The position numbers and the translations under genes are program-made. This document shows positions 9,441 to 18,445 of a stretch of 64,000 nucleotides of DNA, in pieces. The stretch comes from Ignavibacteriaceae bacterium (GTDB lineage: Bacteria > Bacteroidota > Ignavibacteria > Ignavibacteriales > Ignavibacteriaceae). Below the pieces are notes generated by a model that was given only the letters and a program-made list of their open reading frames with translations, was not told the origin of the DNA and did not search any database. Numbering within the stretch: the first letter of the stretch is position 1; each line of letters begins with the position of its first letter. The stretch covers positions 1-64,000 of the forward strand of contig JACAFB010000035.1 in NCBI GenBank assembly GCA_013388545.1, in the 5' to 3' direction.

Positions 9441-10589
9441 TTAATTTTCAGCATTTTCAAGAACAGGCAGCTTTACTTTTTTTACCCGCTGAGAAGCGGA
9501 CTTCTTTGCCCTGCCGTTCTTTCTTCCGAAACCTTCAGGATTATTCTTGTCTGCATAATTTTTATAAGAGTAAATTTTCCCTTTGTAGTTTCTGAGAATT
9601 ATGCTCTCCTCGTCGTGATGCAAAACATAATTTGGCAAAAGAGGAATCTTTCCACCACCACCCGGAGCATCAATTACAAAATGAGGAACAGCAAGCCCGC
9701 TCGTATGTCCGCGGAGTGCTTCAAGAATTTTCAAACCCGTTTCTACTGAAGTTCTGAAATGGTTAGCTCCTTTGGTTTCGTCAGCCATATACATGTAATA
9801 AGGCCTGACTCTTATCTTTAATAGTTTCTGAACTAATTCCTTAACAACTTCCGGATCGTCATTTACACCTTTCATTATCACCATTTGATTGCCGACAGGA
9901 ATTCCGGCATCAGCAAGCATTTCACAAGCCTTGGTGCTTTCGGGCGTAATTTCCCAGGGGTGGTTAAAGTGAGTATTGCAGTAAATCGGATGATATTTCT
10001 TCAGCATATTACAAAGCTTTGAAGTAATTCGCTGAGGAAGAACACAAGGCATTTTTGTTCCGAGTCTGATAATTTCAATATGAGGAATTTTTCTTAGTCT
10101 CTGAAGAATTTTTTCAAGCATTGCATCAGTAAGCATTAAAGGATCGCCGCCGGATAAAATTACATCCCTGATTTCATTATGTTCTTCAAGATATTTGAAA
10201 GCGCTTTCAAGCCCTTTCATTGAAATTTTTTCATAGTCGCCAACTTTTCTTTTTCTTGTGCAGAATCGGCAGTATAAACCACATTGGCTTGTAACAAGAA
10301 ACAGTGCTCTGTCCGGATAGCGATGAGTTATGTTTGGAACAGGACTCATTGCATCTTCCATTAGCGGATCTTCTTCAGCATCGAAGTCAAAAAGTTCTTC
10401 TCTGTCGGGAACGCACTGACGCCAGATGGGATCACCTTTGTGACGAATCAGGCTGAAATAGTACGGATTAATTCTAGCCTGGAAAAATTCATCAAGCTGT
10501 TCAGCTACTTTGCGGTCAATCTCGAACTTTTCAACAAGCTGATCAACTGTGTGGATACTGTCTCTAATCATTTGCTGCCACAGTTCCAT
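9441..10589 (-). CDS. kamA: lysine 2,3-aminomutase (radical SAM, PLP)
   Basis: The enzyme interconverts L-lysine and L-beta-lysine. In 382 residues it shows the radical-SAM cysteines C103-x3-C107-x2-C110 (CGLYCRFC), the SAM-binding LSGGDPL, and the PLP lysine K314 in DAPGGGGK. Asp270 (YMADETKG) and Asp307 (VIDAPGGGG), 37 residues apart, match the two aspartates that bind the lysine side chain in the clostridial enzyme. This argues for lysine rather than glutamate as substrate. A basic tail after about residue 350 is extra. It is the last gene of a four-gene operon, 13 bases after the acetyltransferase gene, with AAGGA before the ATG. Confidence 0.9.
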   Translation of the reverse strand: MELWQQMIRDSIHTVDQLVEKFEIDRKVAEQLDEFFQARINPYYFSLIRHKGDPIWRQCVPDREELFDFDAEEDPLMEDAMSPVPNITHRYPDRALFLVTSQCGLYCRFCTRKRKVGDYEKISMKGLESAFKYLEEHNEIRDVILSGGDPLMLTDAMLEKILQRLRKIPHIEIIRLGTKMPCVLPQRITSKLCNMLKKYHPIYCNTHFNHPWEITPESTKACEMLADAGIPVGNQMVIMKGVNDDPEVVKELVQKLLKIRVRPYYMYMADETKGANHFRTSVETGLKILEALRGHTSGLAVPHFVIDAPGGGGKIPLLPNYVLHHDEESIILRNYKGKIYSYKNYADKNNPEGFGRKNGRAKKSASQRVKKVKLPVLENAEN

Positions 10590-10602
10590 AAATTATCCTT
10601 TG

Positions 10603-11082
10603 TTACTTCTTATTATTAAAATACTTTCCAAAAATCAAAAGGTTGTCGCCAACCGAATAAAAGTCATTTATCTCGGCGATTATTGAGTAATTATTTCTCA
10701 AATAAAAATTTCTTGTGCCCGAATAATTATCTTTAGATGATGTCTCGGCAAGAAGCCATCGGCCTCTGTTGCTTTTTACAAATTCTTCAGCATTTTCCAA
10801 AAGTTTTTTCCCAACACCCTTAATTCCGGATTGAGGATCAGCAACTATCCAGTAAAGATCATACACACCATCGGTTAAGGGTCTTTTGCCTGTACAATGA
10901 TATCCCAGGATTTTATTCCCTTGCTCGTAGACAAAAATGTTGTAGTCAATCTGCTGTTCATTGCTGGCAGCGATGTTAACCAGTTCCATCGCAACCGAAA
11001 CTTCATTTTCGGTGAAGTTCGGAATGCTCTTCAAAATATTTTCTATCATTCCGGTATCAGACGACCTGAATTTGCGTATCAT
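10603..11082 (-). CDS. GNAT-family N-acetyltransferase
   Basis: The 159-residue protein is a single GNAT domain: strand-turn-strand FVYEQGNKILGYH, then YDLYWIVADP and the acetyl-CoA pyrophosphate loop QSGIKGVGKKLL, ending with RNFYLRNNYSI. It transfers an acetyl group to an amine; the acceptor is unknown. It is much shorter than the beta-lysine acetyltransferase AblB (roughly 270-280 residues as I recall), so the simple N-acetyl-beta-lysine osmolyte pathway is not directly indicated. Its start overlaps the end of the upstream ATP-grasp gene by 26 bases, so the two are probably translationally coupled. Confidence 0.8.
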   Translation of the reverse strand: MIRKFRSSDTGMIENILKSIPNFTENEVSVAMELVNIAASNEQQIDYNIFVYEQGNKILGYHCTGKRPLTDGVYDLYWIVADPQSGIKGVGKKLLENAEEFVKSNRGRWLLAETSSKDNYSGTRNFYLRNNYSIIAEINDFYSVGDNLLIFGKYFNNKK

Positions 11083-12118
11083 CTTTTTTTCTGTCTAAAG
11101 CGAAATTCACAATCCTGATTAAAAGTTCCTTATGACTGATTCCCGATGCCGCAGCAGCTCTTGCAAATCCTGAATCTGCCGAGATATCGGGATTGGGATT
11201 AACTTCAATTACAAAAGGAACATTTTTTTTGCTCAATCTTATATCGACCCGCGCATAATCGCGGCAGTTCATTGCATTAAATGCTTTCAAGGCAAGACTG
11301 ACAACTCTCTTCTCTGTTGCTTTATCAAGCTTTGCCGGGCAACTTGGTTTTGTATGATTATAATAAACACTGTTTTCCATCCACTTGCCGTCGTAGGTAA
11401 CTATTTTGGGAAGTTCAGAGGGCAGCCCCGTGAAATCGATTTCGGAGACAGGAAGAGCTTCATTCCCAAGAATAGCAACATTAAGTTCTCTGCCATCTAT
11501 GTATTCTTCAATTATAATGTCTTGCTTATATGTACCTGAAAGAAATTCGAATTGTTTTTTTAATTCGTTGAAACTATTTACAACTGAAAACTCGGATATT
11601 CCTATGCTGGCATCTTCCTTTAATAACTTTAAGATAAAAGGAAAATTGAAGCTGAAAGATTTTGAACTCAGCTTCGAAAATGGCTTTAAGGTTACTGACT
11701 GCGGTGTTGTTACATCAAAAGACCGGAGAATTTCTTTGGTTCTTTCTTTGTTCAGACAATTTCCCAGAGTTGATGGTGTGTTGCCTGTGTAGTTTATACC
11801 AAGCAATTCATAAATACCTGTCATACAGTATTCATATGAAGAAATTCCTTCAACAGATTCAACCAGATTGAAAATTGCATCTGGGTTATAATCCAGAATT
11901 TTTCTAATTGCTTCATCAATATTGCGATTGATTGTAATTTCTTTAACTTCAAAAAACTCATTTGAAAGTGATGCTTTAATAGTCTCAATCTCTTTTGCAA
12001 AGCCACTTTCAGAAAGATCATTCACCTTTGAACCCTCAGAAAGAGGCTTTCCGTTATATACAGAGAAAATTGTAACCGGAGAATTATAACAAATCAATAT
12101 TTTCTTTTGACTGCTCAT
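11057..12118 (-). CDS. D-Ala-D-Ala-ligase-like ATP-grasp enzyme (second of tandem pair)
   Basis: The 353-residue protein has the ligase layout: an N-terminal domain with FNLVESVEG and GINYTGNTPSTL, the ATP-grasp centre FILKLLKEDASIGI and IIEEYIDGRELNVAIL, and the Mg-binding end RVDIRL...FVIEVNPNPDISADSGFARAA. It differs from true D-Ala-D-Ala ligase at the end, where the usual EVNTLPG becomes EVNPNPD with an ADSGF insertion, so another amino acid or peptide substrate is likely. It is a paralogue of the neighbour at 12115, which it overlaps by 4 bases (ATGA). No murein genes are adjacent. Confidence 0.8.
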   Translation of the reverse strand: MSSQKKILICYNSPVTIFSVYNGKPLSEGSKVNDLSESGFAKEIETIKASLSNEFFEVKEITINRNIDEAIRKILDYNPDAIFNLVESVEGISSYEYCMTGIYELLGINYTGNTPSTLGNCLNKERTKEILRSFDVTTPQSVTLKPFSKLSSKSFSFNFPFILKLLKEDASIGISEFSVVNSFNELKKQFEFLSGTYKQDIIIEEYIDGRELNVAILGNEALPVSEIDFTGLPSELPKIVTYDGKWMENSVYYNHTKPSCPAKLDKATEKRVVSLALKAFNAMNCRDYARVDIRLSKKNVPFVIEVNPNPDISADSGFARAAAASGISHKELLIRIVNFALDRKKDDTQIQVV

Positions 12119-13170
12119 AATAATTTATATCTTCTTGCAGCGGCCAATAAAACTTTGTTGATCATTTCATTGTAACTTAACCCGGCGGTTCGGGCAGCTT
12201 TTGGAAAGCATGAATTATCATTTGGATCGGGAAGTATTCCCGGCAACGGGTTCACTTCAATTATGTTGGGTTCGCCGCTTGAATCAAGACGAACATCAAT
12301 TCTGCTCCAGTCTCTGCATCTTAAAATTTTGTAAGCGCTAAGCGCAACATTTTTAATTTTTATTTCAAGATCTGGACTTAATGGTGCCGGGCATTGATAT
12401 ATATCAAGTGGATTTTCTTTTGTGTCAAGAATCCATTTGGCCTCAAAAGAATATATCGGGATAAAATCCTGCGGGAGATCTTTATAATTTATTTCTATTA
12501 TCGGCAGAACCTCGGTGTCCGAATTATTTCCGATAATAGCAACCGTGAACTCCCGTCCAGGGAGAAATTCTTCAATCAGCGCTGATTGATTATATTCCTC
12601 TGTGATTCTTTTTACTTCGGTTTTTAGCTCGGATTCTGATTTAACAAATGAAGAAGAATAAATTCCCTTGCTCGAACCTTCAGATACTGGTTTCACAATG
12701 GCAGGGTATTTTATTTTCTGATCATCAATGCTATCCTTATCATCAGCGACAAAAAATTTTGCGTTCGGAATTTTATAATACGATAAAATTTCTTTTGTGC
12801 GTGCTTTATCAAGGCATATTGCAAGAGTAAGAGGATCTGATCCTGAATACGGAATGTTAAGTAAATCAAGCATTGCGGGAATCTGCGCCTCTCTGCTTAC
12901 TGCATTCATTCCTTCGGCAATGTTGAAAACAATGTCGGGTCTAATTTCTTTTATTTTATTAAAAGAATTTTCATCAGCTTCAACCAATATCACGTCGTTG
13001 TAAGTTTGAAGTGCTTCTTTTACTGCATCAATGGTTTCCCACGTGTCCCATTCTGCATAAGTATCGGTTGAAATTTTTGAAGAGCCTTCTGATTTATTGT
13101 GAATTGGAGATACGTCTTCGGAGAAAGATTCACTTTCTGGTTTAACATTGAATGTTAATGCAACTTTCAA
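12115..13170 (-). CDS. D-Ala-D-Ala-ligase-like ATP-grasp enzyme (first of tandem pair)
   Basis: This is the first gene of the aminomutase operon, with a TTG start (no in-frame ATG nearby upstream). The 351 residues contain VFNIAEGMN and IPYSGSDPLTL in the N-terminal half, KPVSEGSSKGI and LIEEFLPGREFTVAII in the ATP-grasp centre, and RIDVRLD...NIIEVNPLPGILPDPNDNS near the end. The layout is that of D-Ala-D-Ala ligase, but the PDPNDNS extension after the Mg-binding motif is shared in position with the ADSGF insert of the paralogue. The family joins a carboxylate to an amine through an acyl-phosphate. Context suggests one substrate may be lysine or beta-lysine; this is inference. Confidence 0.8.
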   Translation of the reverse strand: MKVALTFNVKPESESFSEDVSPIHNKSEGSSKISTDTYAEWDTWETIDAVKEALQTYNDVILVEADENSFNKIKEIRPDIVFNIAEGMNAVSREAQIPAMLDLLNIPYSGSDPLTLAICLDKARTKEILSYYKIPNAKFFVADDKDSIDDQKIKYPAIVKPVSEGSSKGIYSSSFVKSESELKTEVKRITEEYNQSALIEEFLPGREFTVAIIGNNSDTEVLPIIEINYKDLPQDFIPIYSFEAKWILDTKENPLDIYQCPAPLSPDLEIKIKNVALSAYKILRCRDWSRIDVRLDSSGEPNIIEVNPLPGILPDPNDNSCFPKAARTAGLSYNEMINKVLLAAARRYKLL

Positions 13171-13411
13171 TCGGGCATTAAAGAAAGATGATAAAATATT
13201 TTCTCCTACTAAAAAATTTTTGTTGCAAATATAACCATTATAAAATCTAAGTCAACAAATTTTCTCTTCGAATTTTTTTTCGAAAAATATTTTTCTCTCA
13301 CATGTTGACCATCAATCTTCATAAGAACAAAAAAAATTTTTTTTCTGTTTCTAATTTTATTTAAAAAATTTTTTTAGTCAATATGATTTAAAGAAAGAGC
13401 AAAAAATATTT

Positions 13412-15631
13412 TCAACCGATCTTTGCGTAGTTGAGATTGTCCAAGTAGTTGTTAATAAGAATTTTTTTTATGAGTTGATTTGAAGAATGAGAAAGCGTTG
13501 GATCATTTTTAATTAATTCGAAAGCTGTTTTTTTTGCTGTTGAAATTAATTCAATATCATTAACAAGATCAGCGTGCTTTAATTCCGGGAAGCCAGACTG
13601 CATAGTTCCGAATATATCTCCGGGTCCCCTTAGTTTAAGATCTACTTCGGATAATTTAAATCCATCCGAATGCTTAACCATTGCTTGCAGACGAAATGAT
13701 GATTTTAGGTTTTCAATTTGAGTTAACGAGAGATATTCATTTTCGAAATCAAATTTATTAGAAGATGAAATGAGAAAATCTTTTGTAACAAGAACACAAT
13801 ATGCCTGTTTGCCGCCTCTGCCAACTCTTCCTCTTAACTGGTGAAGCTGTGACAAGCCAAACCGGTGAGCGTCGTTGACCAAAACAATGTTTGCGTCGGG
13901 AATATCGATTCCAACCTCAATTACAGTGGTTGCAACAAGTGCGTCATATTTCTTCTCCTTGAACATAAGCATAGTAGCCTGCTTTTCCTGCCAGCCCATT
14001 CTGCCATGAATTAATCCAAGCGAAATTTCTTTTAATGCCCCGCTTTTAAGTTCTTCGTAATGAGACAATGCGGCTTTTAATTCAAGCTTTTCTGATTCTT
14101 CAACAAGTGGATAAATAATAAATGCCTGATTTCCTTCTTTACATTTATCAACTATGAACTTAAAAATGTTTGGCAGATCTTTCTCACCACGCAAAAAAGT
14201 TCTGACCGGCTTGCGATTTTGAGGCAGTTCATTTATTACAGAAACTTCCAGGTCGCCATAAAGTGTCATTGTAATTGTTCGGGGAATCGGAGTTGCGCTC
14301 ATCACAATTACGTCGGGTGAATATCCTTTGCTTATAACTTTTGCCCGTTGAGCGACACCAAACCGATGTTGCTCATCAATCACTACCAGACCAAGTTTTT
14401 TGAATTTCACATTTTCTTCAAGGAGAGCGTGAGTCCCAACAATTATATCAGCTTCCTGCATTTCAATTTCTTCACGATTTTTTTCTTTCAATGACTTCTT
14501 CTGTCCGCCAATTAACAGAGCAACCTTAATTTTTCTTGTCTTATGTATTTCATATAACTTATTCATATAATCTGAAATTGTTCTTGCGTGCTGGTCTGCT
14601 AAAATTTCAGTCGGAACCATTAATGCTGACTGCAGTCCGTTATCAACAGTAATTAGCATGGCAATTAATGCAACTATTGTTTTTCCACTTCCAACATCTC
14701 CTTGCAAAAGTCTGTTCATCGGTTTATCGCTTAACATATCAAGTTTAATCTCTGAAAGAACCTTTAACTGTGATTTTGTTAATTCAAAGGGAAGCACTTT
14801 AAGAAAATCAGAAACAAGGTTTGTGTTGATTTTCATTCTTGTGCCTTTGAGCTTTGACTTGTGATTATGGCTGCGAAGTGCAACAAGCAGTTCAAGGTAG
14901 AACAGTTCTTCAAATTTTAATCTCTGAATTGCCTGGTCAAGCTTTGCCTTGCTCTGGGGAAAATGATAGTTTCTAACCGTATCAACTATGCTTAACAGAT
15001 TATTGGTTGTTATGATTTCATCGGGCAGAGTTTCTTCAAGATACTGAGAATAGTTTTCAACCGCCCCGCTTATAATTTTTCTCAGACTAAGATCCCCCAG
15101 ATTTACAGCTCTTAATTCTTTGGCAAGCCTGTAAAACGGAATTATTTTGCCCGTGTTTAAAAGATTAAAAGACTCCTCTTCAGATATTCTGTCAAAATCC
15201 GGGTGCGTAAATTGAAACTTACCATACCGAGAAATGGTAGGTTTTGATGAGATTGCAAAGGTATCTCCTTCATTAAATACAGACTGAAAGTATTTTATTC
15301 CCTGAAACCAAATACATTCAAAGAACCCGGTTGAATCACGAAATTGTACTTTGAGTAATTCTTTTTTTGCATAACGAATCTTCTCTACACCGGCAACTTT
15401 GGCTATTATTGTCAGCTCTCCCGAATATCCATTTGAAACATAACTGTATGCTTTTGCAAAGGTGAGTACCGTTGTCCGATCTAAGTGTCTTGAAGGAAAA
15501 TAAAAAAGCAAATCCCTGATTGTTTTTATTCCAATCTTATTGAAAGATGCTGCTCTTTTAGGTCCGACTGCCTTAAGATACTGTACAGACTGCTCAACTT
15601 TGGCAGAAAATTTACTTTCAGGCTTATTCAT
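13412..15631 (-). CDS. recG: ATP-dependent DNA helicase RecG
   Basis: The 739-residue helicase remodels stalled forks and branched DNA. The N-terminal wedge/OB region (KRAASFNKIGIKTIRDLLFYFP, then an OB fold to about residue 170) precedes the two helicase domains. Motif I is GDVGSGKT, motif II is DEQH (VVIDEQHRFG), motif III is MSATPIPRT, and motif VI is HQLRGRVGRG. The LRGPGDIFGTMQSG block is diagnostic of RecG over other SF2 helicases. Length fits the family. Upstream of it is a divergent dGTPase gene; downstream lies an AT-rich gap of about 240 bases before the next operon. Confidence 0.95.
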   Translation of the reverse strand: MNKPESKFSAKVEQSVQYLKAVGPKRAASFNKIGIKTIRDLLFYFPSRHLDRTTVLTFAKAYSYVSNGYSGELTIIAKVAGVEKIRYAKKELLKVQFRDSTGFFECIWFQGIKYFQSVFNEGDTFAISSKPTISRYGKFQFTHPDFDRISEEESFNLLNTGKIIPFYRLAKELRAVNLGDLSLRKIISGAVENYSQYLEETLPDEIITTNNLLSIVDTVRNYHFPQSKAKLDQAIQRLKFEELFYLELLVALRSHNHKSKLKGTRMKINTNLVSDFLKVLPFELTKSQLKVLSEIKLDMLSDKPMNRLLQGDVGSGKTIVALIAMLITVDNGLQSALMVPTEILADQHARTISDYMNKLYEIHKTRKIKVALLIGGQKKSLKEKNREEIEMQEADIIVGTHALLEENVKFKKLGLVVIDEQHRFGVAQRAKVISKGYSPDVIVMSATPIPRTITMTLYGDLEVSVINELPQNRKPVRTFLRGEKDLPNIFKFIVDKCKEGNQAFIIYPLVEESEKLELKAALSHYEELKSGALKEISLGLIHGRMGWQEKQATMLMFKEKKYDALVATTVIEVGIDIPDANIVLVNDAHRFGLSQLHQLRGRVGRGGKQAYCVLVTKDFLISSSNKFDFENEYLSLTQIENLKSSFRLQAMVKHSDGFKLSEVDLKLRGPGDIFGTMQSGFPELKHADLVNDIELISTAKKTAFELIKNDPTLSHSSNQLIKKILINNYLDNLNYAKIG

Positions 15632-15738
15632 TTGATGTTAAAATAAATGATGCCTGCAGAAAATTCAACAAGAGATATTTTTATGATAATTCTGTTTAAA
15701 TTTGAATTAAAGTTTATCAAAATAAAAAGGCTCCTGCC

Positions 15739-17115
15739 GTGGATTGGATAAGACTATTAAACAAACACCAGCTCGGGGAAAATAAATCACGAAAACGGAA
15801 AGACGAACGAAGTGAGTTTCAGAGGGACTTTGACAGAATAGTTTTTTGTTCTTCATTCCGAAGATTACAGGACAAAACCCAGGTGTTTCCGCTGCCAGAA
15901 ACTGATTTCGTTCACACAAGGTTAACCCACAGTCTTGAAGTATCCTGCGTCGGCAGATCGCTGGGAAATTTTGTCGGGGAAAGAGTAATTAAAAGACATA
16001 AGACGCTTCAAAAAGATTTCAGCAAGTTTGTATTTGGAGAAATCGTTGCAGCAGCTTGTCTTGCGCACGACATCGGGAATCCCCCGTTTGGTCACTCGGG
16101 CGAAGATGCCATATCTGATTTTTTTGGAAGAGGTCCCGGAAGCATTTTTGAAGCTGAAATAAACAACTCTAAAAAATGGAATGACCTGATACATTTTGAA
16201 GGCAATGCCGAAGGTTTCAGAACTTTAACAACTCTTCAAAATCAGGGATTCAAGGGTGGATTAAGATTAACTTTTGCAACACTTGCAGCTCTAACAAAAT
16301 ACCCCAAAGAGTCTTTTGTCGCCGATCTCCAGAAAAAAAATTCAGATAAGAAATCTTTAAGAAAATTCGGGTTCTTTCAATCAGAAAAAAAAATATTCAA
16401 AACAGTTGCTGAAGAGGTAGGACTTCAAAAAAAAACAAATAACTCTAAAGATTATTGGTGGTGCAGGCATCCTCTTGCATTTCTTGTCGAAGCTGCGGAT
16501 GATATCTGTTACCGGATAATGGATCTCGAAGATGGATACAGACTTGGGCTGCTTTCATTCGGCGAAACAGAAGAGCTGCTAATGCCTCTTGCGGGCAAAA
16601 GTAATCTGAGGTTCTACAACATCAGGGATAACCACGATAAGATAGGATACTTAAGAGCAAAAGCCATCAGTAATCTTGTTGGTGAACTATCTGAGGCGTT
16701 TCTTGACGAAGAAAGAAATATACTCTCGGGGAAATATGATGATAGTCTGATCTCGGCTATCAATAAATCGCGTTATCTCGAGGAAATAAAATTAAGGTCT
16801 GTTGAAAAGATTTACCGATTTCACAGCGTAGTTGAAAGAGAAGCTGCTGGTTACGAGGTTCTCGGAGGGCTGCTGGAAATTTTTGTTCAAGCAGTAAATG
16901 ATTTTGCCGCCGGAAAGATGTCACCTAAAAATATTACAATAATAAATCTTATACCCCGCCGGTTTATTTTCGCTCCTGAAGATGCTCAGAATGATTTATA
17001 CAACCGGTTGTTAAGAATTCTCGATTTCGTTTCGGGAATGACAGATTCTTTTGCTGTTTCTCTTTATAGAAAATTAAAAGGAATTTCGCTTCCCGGCGGA
17101 AGAATAACCTATTAG
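15739..17115 (+). CDS. dgt: deoxyguanosinetriphosphate triphosphohydrolase (dGTPase)
   Basis: The enzyme hydrolyses dGTP or other dNTPs to the nucleoside and triphosphate, controlling nucleotide pools. The 458 residues carry the HD-domain metal ligands His64 (RLTHSLEV), His110-Asp111 (AHDIGNPPFGHSGE, with His119), and a later Asp in EAADDICYRIMDLED. The early FRRLQDKTQVFPLPETDFVHTR block is typical. The start is GTG at 15739. It is transcribed away from recG, and converges with the thioredoxin-like gene. It may be inactive on dGTP and act as a general dNTPase; sequence alone cannot decide. Confidence 0.9.
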   Translation: MDWIRLLNKHQLGENKSRKRKDERSEFQRDFDRIVFCSSFRRLQDKTQVFPLPETDFVHTRLTHSLEVSCVGRSLGNFVGERVIKRHKTLQKDFSKFVFGEIVAAACLAHDIGNPPFGHSGEDAISDFFGRGPGSIFEAEINNSKKWNDLIHFEGNAEGFRTLTTLQNQGFKGGLRLTFATLAALTKYPKESFVADLQKKNSDKKSLRKFGFFQSEKKIFKTVAEEVGLQKKTNNSKDYWWCRHPLAFLVEAADDICYRIMDLEDGYRLGLLSFGETEELLMPLAGKSNLRFYNIRDNHDKIGYLRAKAISNLVGELSEAFLDEERNILSGKYDDSLISAINKSRYLEEIKLRSVEKIYRFHSVVEREAAGYEVLGGLLEIFVQAVNDFAAGKMSPKNITIINLIPRRFIFAPEDAQNDLYNRLLRILDFVSGMTDSFAVSLYRKLKGISLPGGRITY

Positions 17116-17131
17116 TGATTTAATCAAAAAA

Positions 17132-17575
17132 TCAAATAAATGATTTCAGGTGTGCAATATATGCTTCCGGACCACCCGGCTGGTATCCGGTTACACCAAT
17201 TACATTTCCCCTGCTATTTAAAAGAATTATTGTGGGAAATCCTTGTATCTGATATTTCTCTGCAAGCCTGTTGTTATACAATTTAGTTTCGGCTGTTTGT
17301 TCGATGTTACGCGGAAAATCAATTTTAACCAGAATTAAATTTCCCACAGCATAATCTTCGAAAGCTGCTTTGGAAAAAACCTCTTCGCTTAGTCTTTTAC
17401 ACCAGACACACCAATCAGAACCTGTAAAATTTATTAGAACAGCTTTGTTTTCCTGTTTTGCTAGTTTTAGAGCAGTCTCAAGATTAGTTTCCCATTTAAG
17501 ATTGTCAGAGGATTTATTTCCACAGCCGGCAATTAACGCCAAAATAATGATGAAAGGAATAAAAAGTTTTTTCAA
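17132..17575 (-). CDS. thioredoxin-like lipoprotein
   Basis: The 147-residue protein starts with TTG and a lipoprotein signal (lipobox LIAGC, Cys18), so it is membrane-anchored outside the cytoplasm. The rest is a thioredoxin fold of the Thioredoxin_7 type: KAVLINFTGSDWCVWCKRL with redox cysteines Cys56 and Cys59, then the cis-proline block QGFPTIILLNSRG. The CVWC motif and TGSDWC lead-in are typical of periplasmic disulfide reductases in this lineage. Substrate unknown. It lies downstream of the barrel-protein gene with a 73-base gap. Confidence 0.85.
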   Translation of the reverse strand: MKKLFIPFIIILALIAGCGNKSSDNLKWETNLETALKLAKQENKAVLINFTGSDWCVWCKRLSEEVFSKAAFEDYAVGNLILVKIDFPRNIEQTAETKLYNNRLAEKYQIQGFPTIILLNSRGNVIGVTGYQPGGPEAYIAHLKSFI

Positions 17576-17648
17576 TTTAAACTCCGGATTTTTTATAAGT
17601 ATGATGAATATTTTTCCCGATGGTTTCGATCAAAAACACCTGAGTCTG

Positions 17649-18356
17649 CTAATTGAACAAATTTGAATTAAAGAATGCAATTATTCCGACATGTGCCGTA
17701 AGCAGATCGGTTTTTGAGCGGGATACATTATATGTTACACTCCCTCTGTTTATGATTACAGAGCCTTCCTGTAAATACTCTGCCTCGGAGCCAAAGAGAT
17801 AACGAGCTTTCAAATCAATGAATAAAGCACCGGCATCAGTATCGTCTTGGCCATTTGTAATCTGAATCATAAAGCCGCCGCCACCGCCGTAACTCCATGC
17901 CCAGTCATCAAAGTTTGTTGAGCTTGCAACTTCTTCTTCTCCACGGCTTCTAATAGTCGTCTCTGTAAAAATGTAAGAGCCGCCAAACAATCCTTCAATG
18001 TATGGTCTTATTCTGCCGGCGGGCGGAGCAATTCTAAAAAGAATATGAAAGTTGGCTAGATTATTTGTCCTGTCTACATCTACCGTTACATCGGGAATTG
18101 TTGAGCTAAAGGGTTCACGCCGTGATTCACTACCATAATTTATATAACCAAGATTTAATCCAATTCCAAAAGGACTGCGGGCTTTGGGAGTGATAAACAT
18201 AAAGTCACCACTTAATCCAAATCCAAGCCTGTCAACATTCTCTTTGAATTCTCCCATCGGAAATGCAAGTGTAAAGTTCAATCCACCTGATTGAGCCATT
18301 AAACCTGAAGACAGGGTTATAAATGAAACGATTATAAAGAATATTAATTTTTTCAT
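17649..18356 (-). CDS. outer-membrane beta-barrel protein
   Basis: The 235-residue protein has a clear signal peptide ending at LMAQS. After it comes alternating hydrophobic/polar strands with glycine and aromatic residues (GIGLNLGYINYGS, IRPYIEGLFGGSYIF, WAWSYGGGGGFMIQI, LFIDLKARYLFGS), ending in a short hydrophobic strand HVGIIAFFNSNLFN. This pattern fits a small OmpA/OmpW-like porin barrel of about eight strands. No catalytic residues are evident. Function is unknown; a structural or small-solute role is likely. Confidence 0.7.
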   Translation of the reverse strand: MKKLIFFIIVSFITLSSGLMAQSGGLNFTLAFPMGEFKENVDRLGFGLSGDFMFITPKARSPFGIGLNLGYINYGSESRREPFSSTIPDVTVDVDRTNNLANFHILFRIAPPAGRIRPYIEGLFGGSYIFTETTIRSRGEEEVASSTNFDDWAWSYGGGGGFMIQITNGQDDTDAGALFIDLKARYLFGSEAEYLQEGSVIINRGSVTYNVSRSKTDLLTAHVGIIAFFNSNLFN

Positions 18357-18445
18357 GTTAATATTTTTGTTTTTATGGTTATGTACTCAGTTTCAAATTT
18401 AATTAGTCAAAAATACTCTTCTTAATAAAAATATGTAATTGGTTA

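Noticed and set aside
9441-10589. Aminomutase as EpmB of elongation factor P modification
   Set aside because: No epmA or efp is nearby, and both side-chain-binding aspartates of a true lysine 2,3-aminomutase are present; the ATP-grasp partners also do not fit.
13261-13400. Poly-T and poly-A runs as terminator or phage attachment site
   Set aside because: The runs lack a stem or repeated ends; the region is simply very AT-rich.
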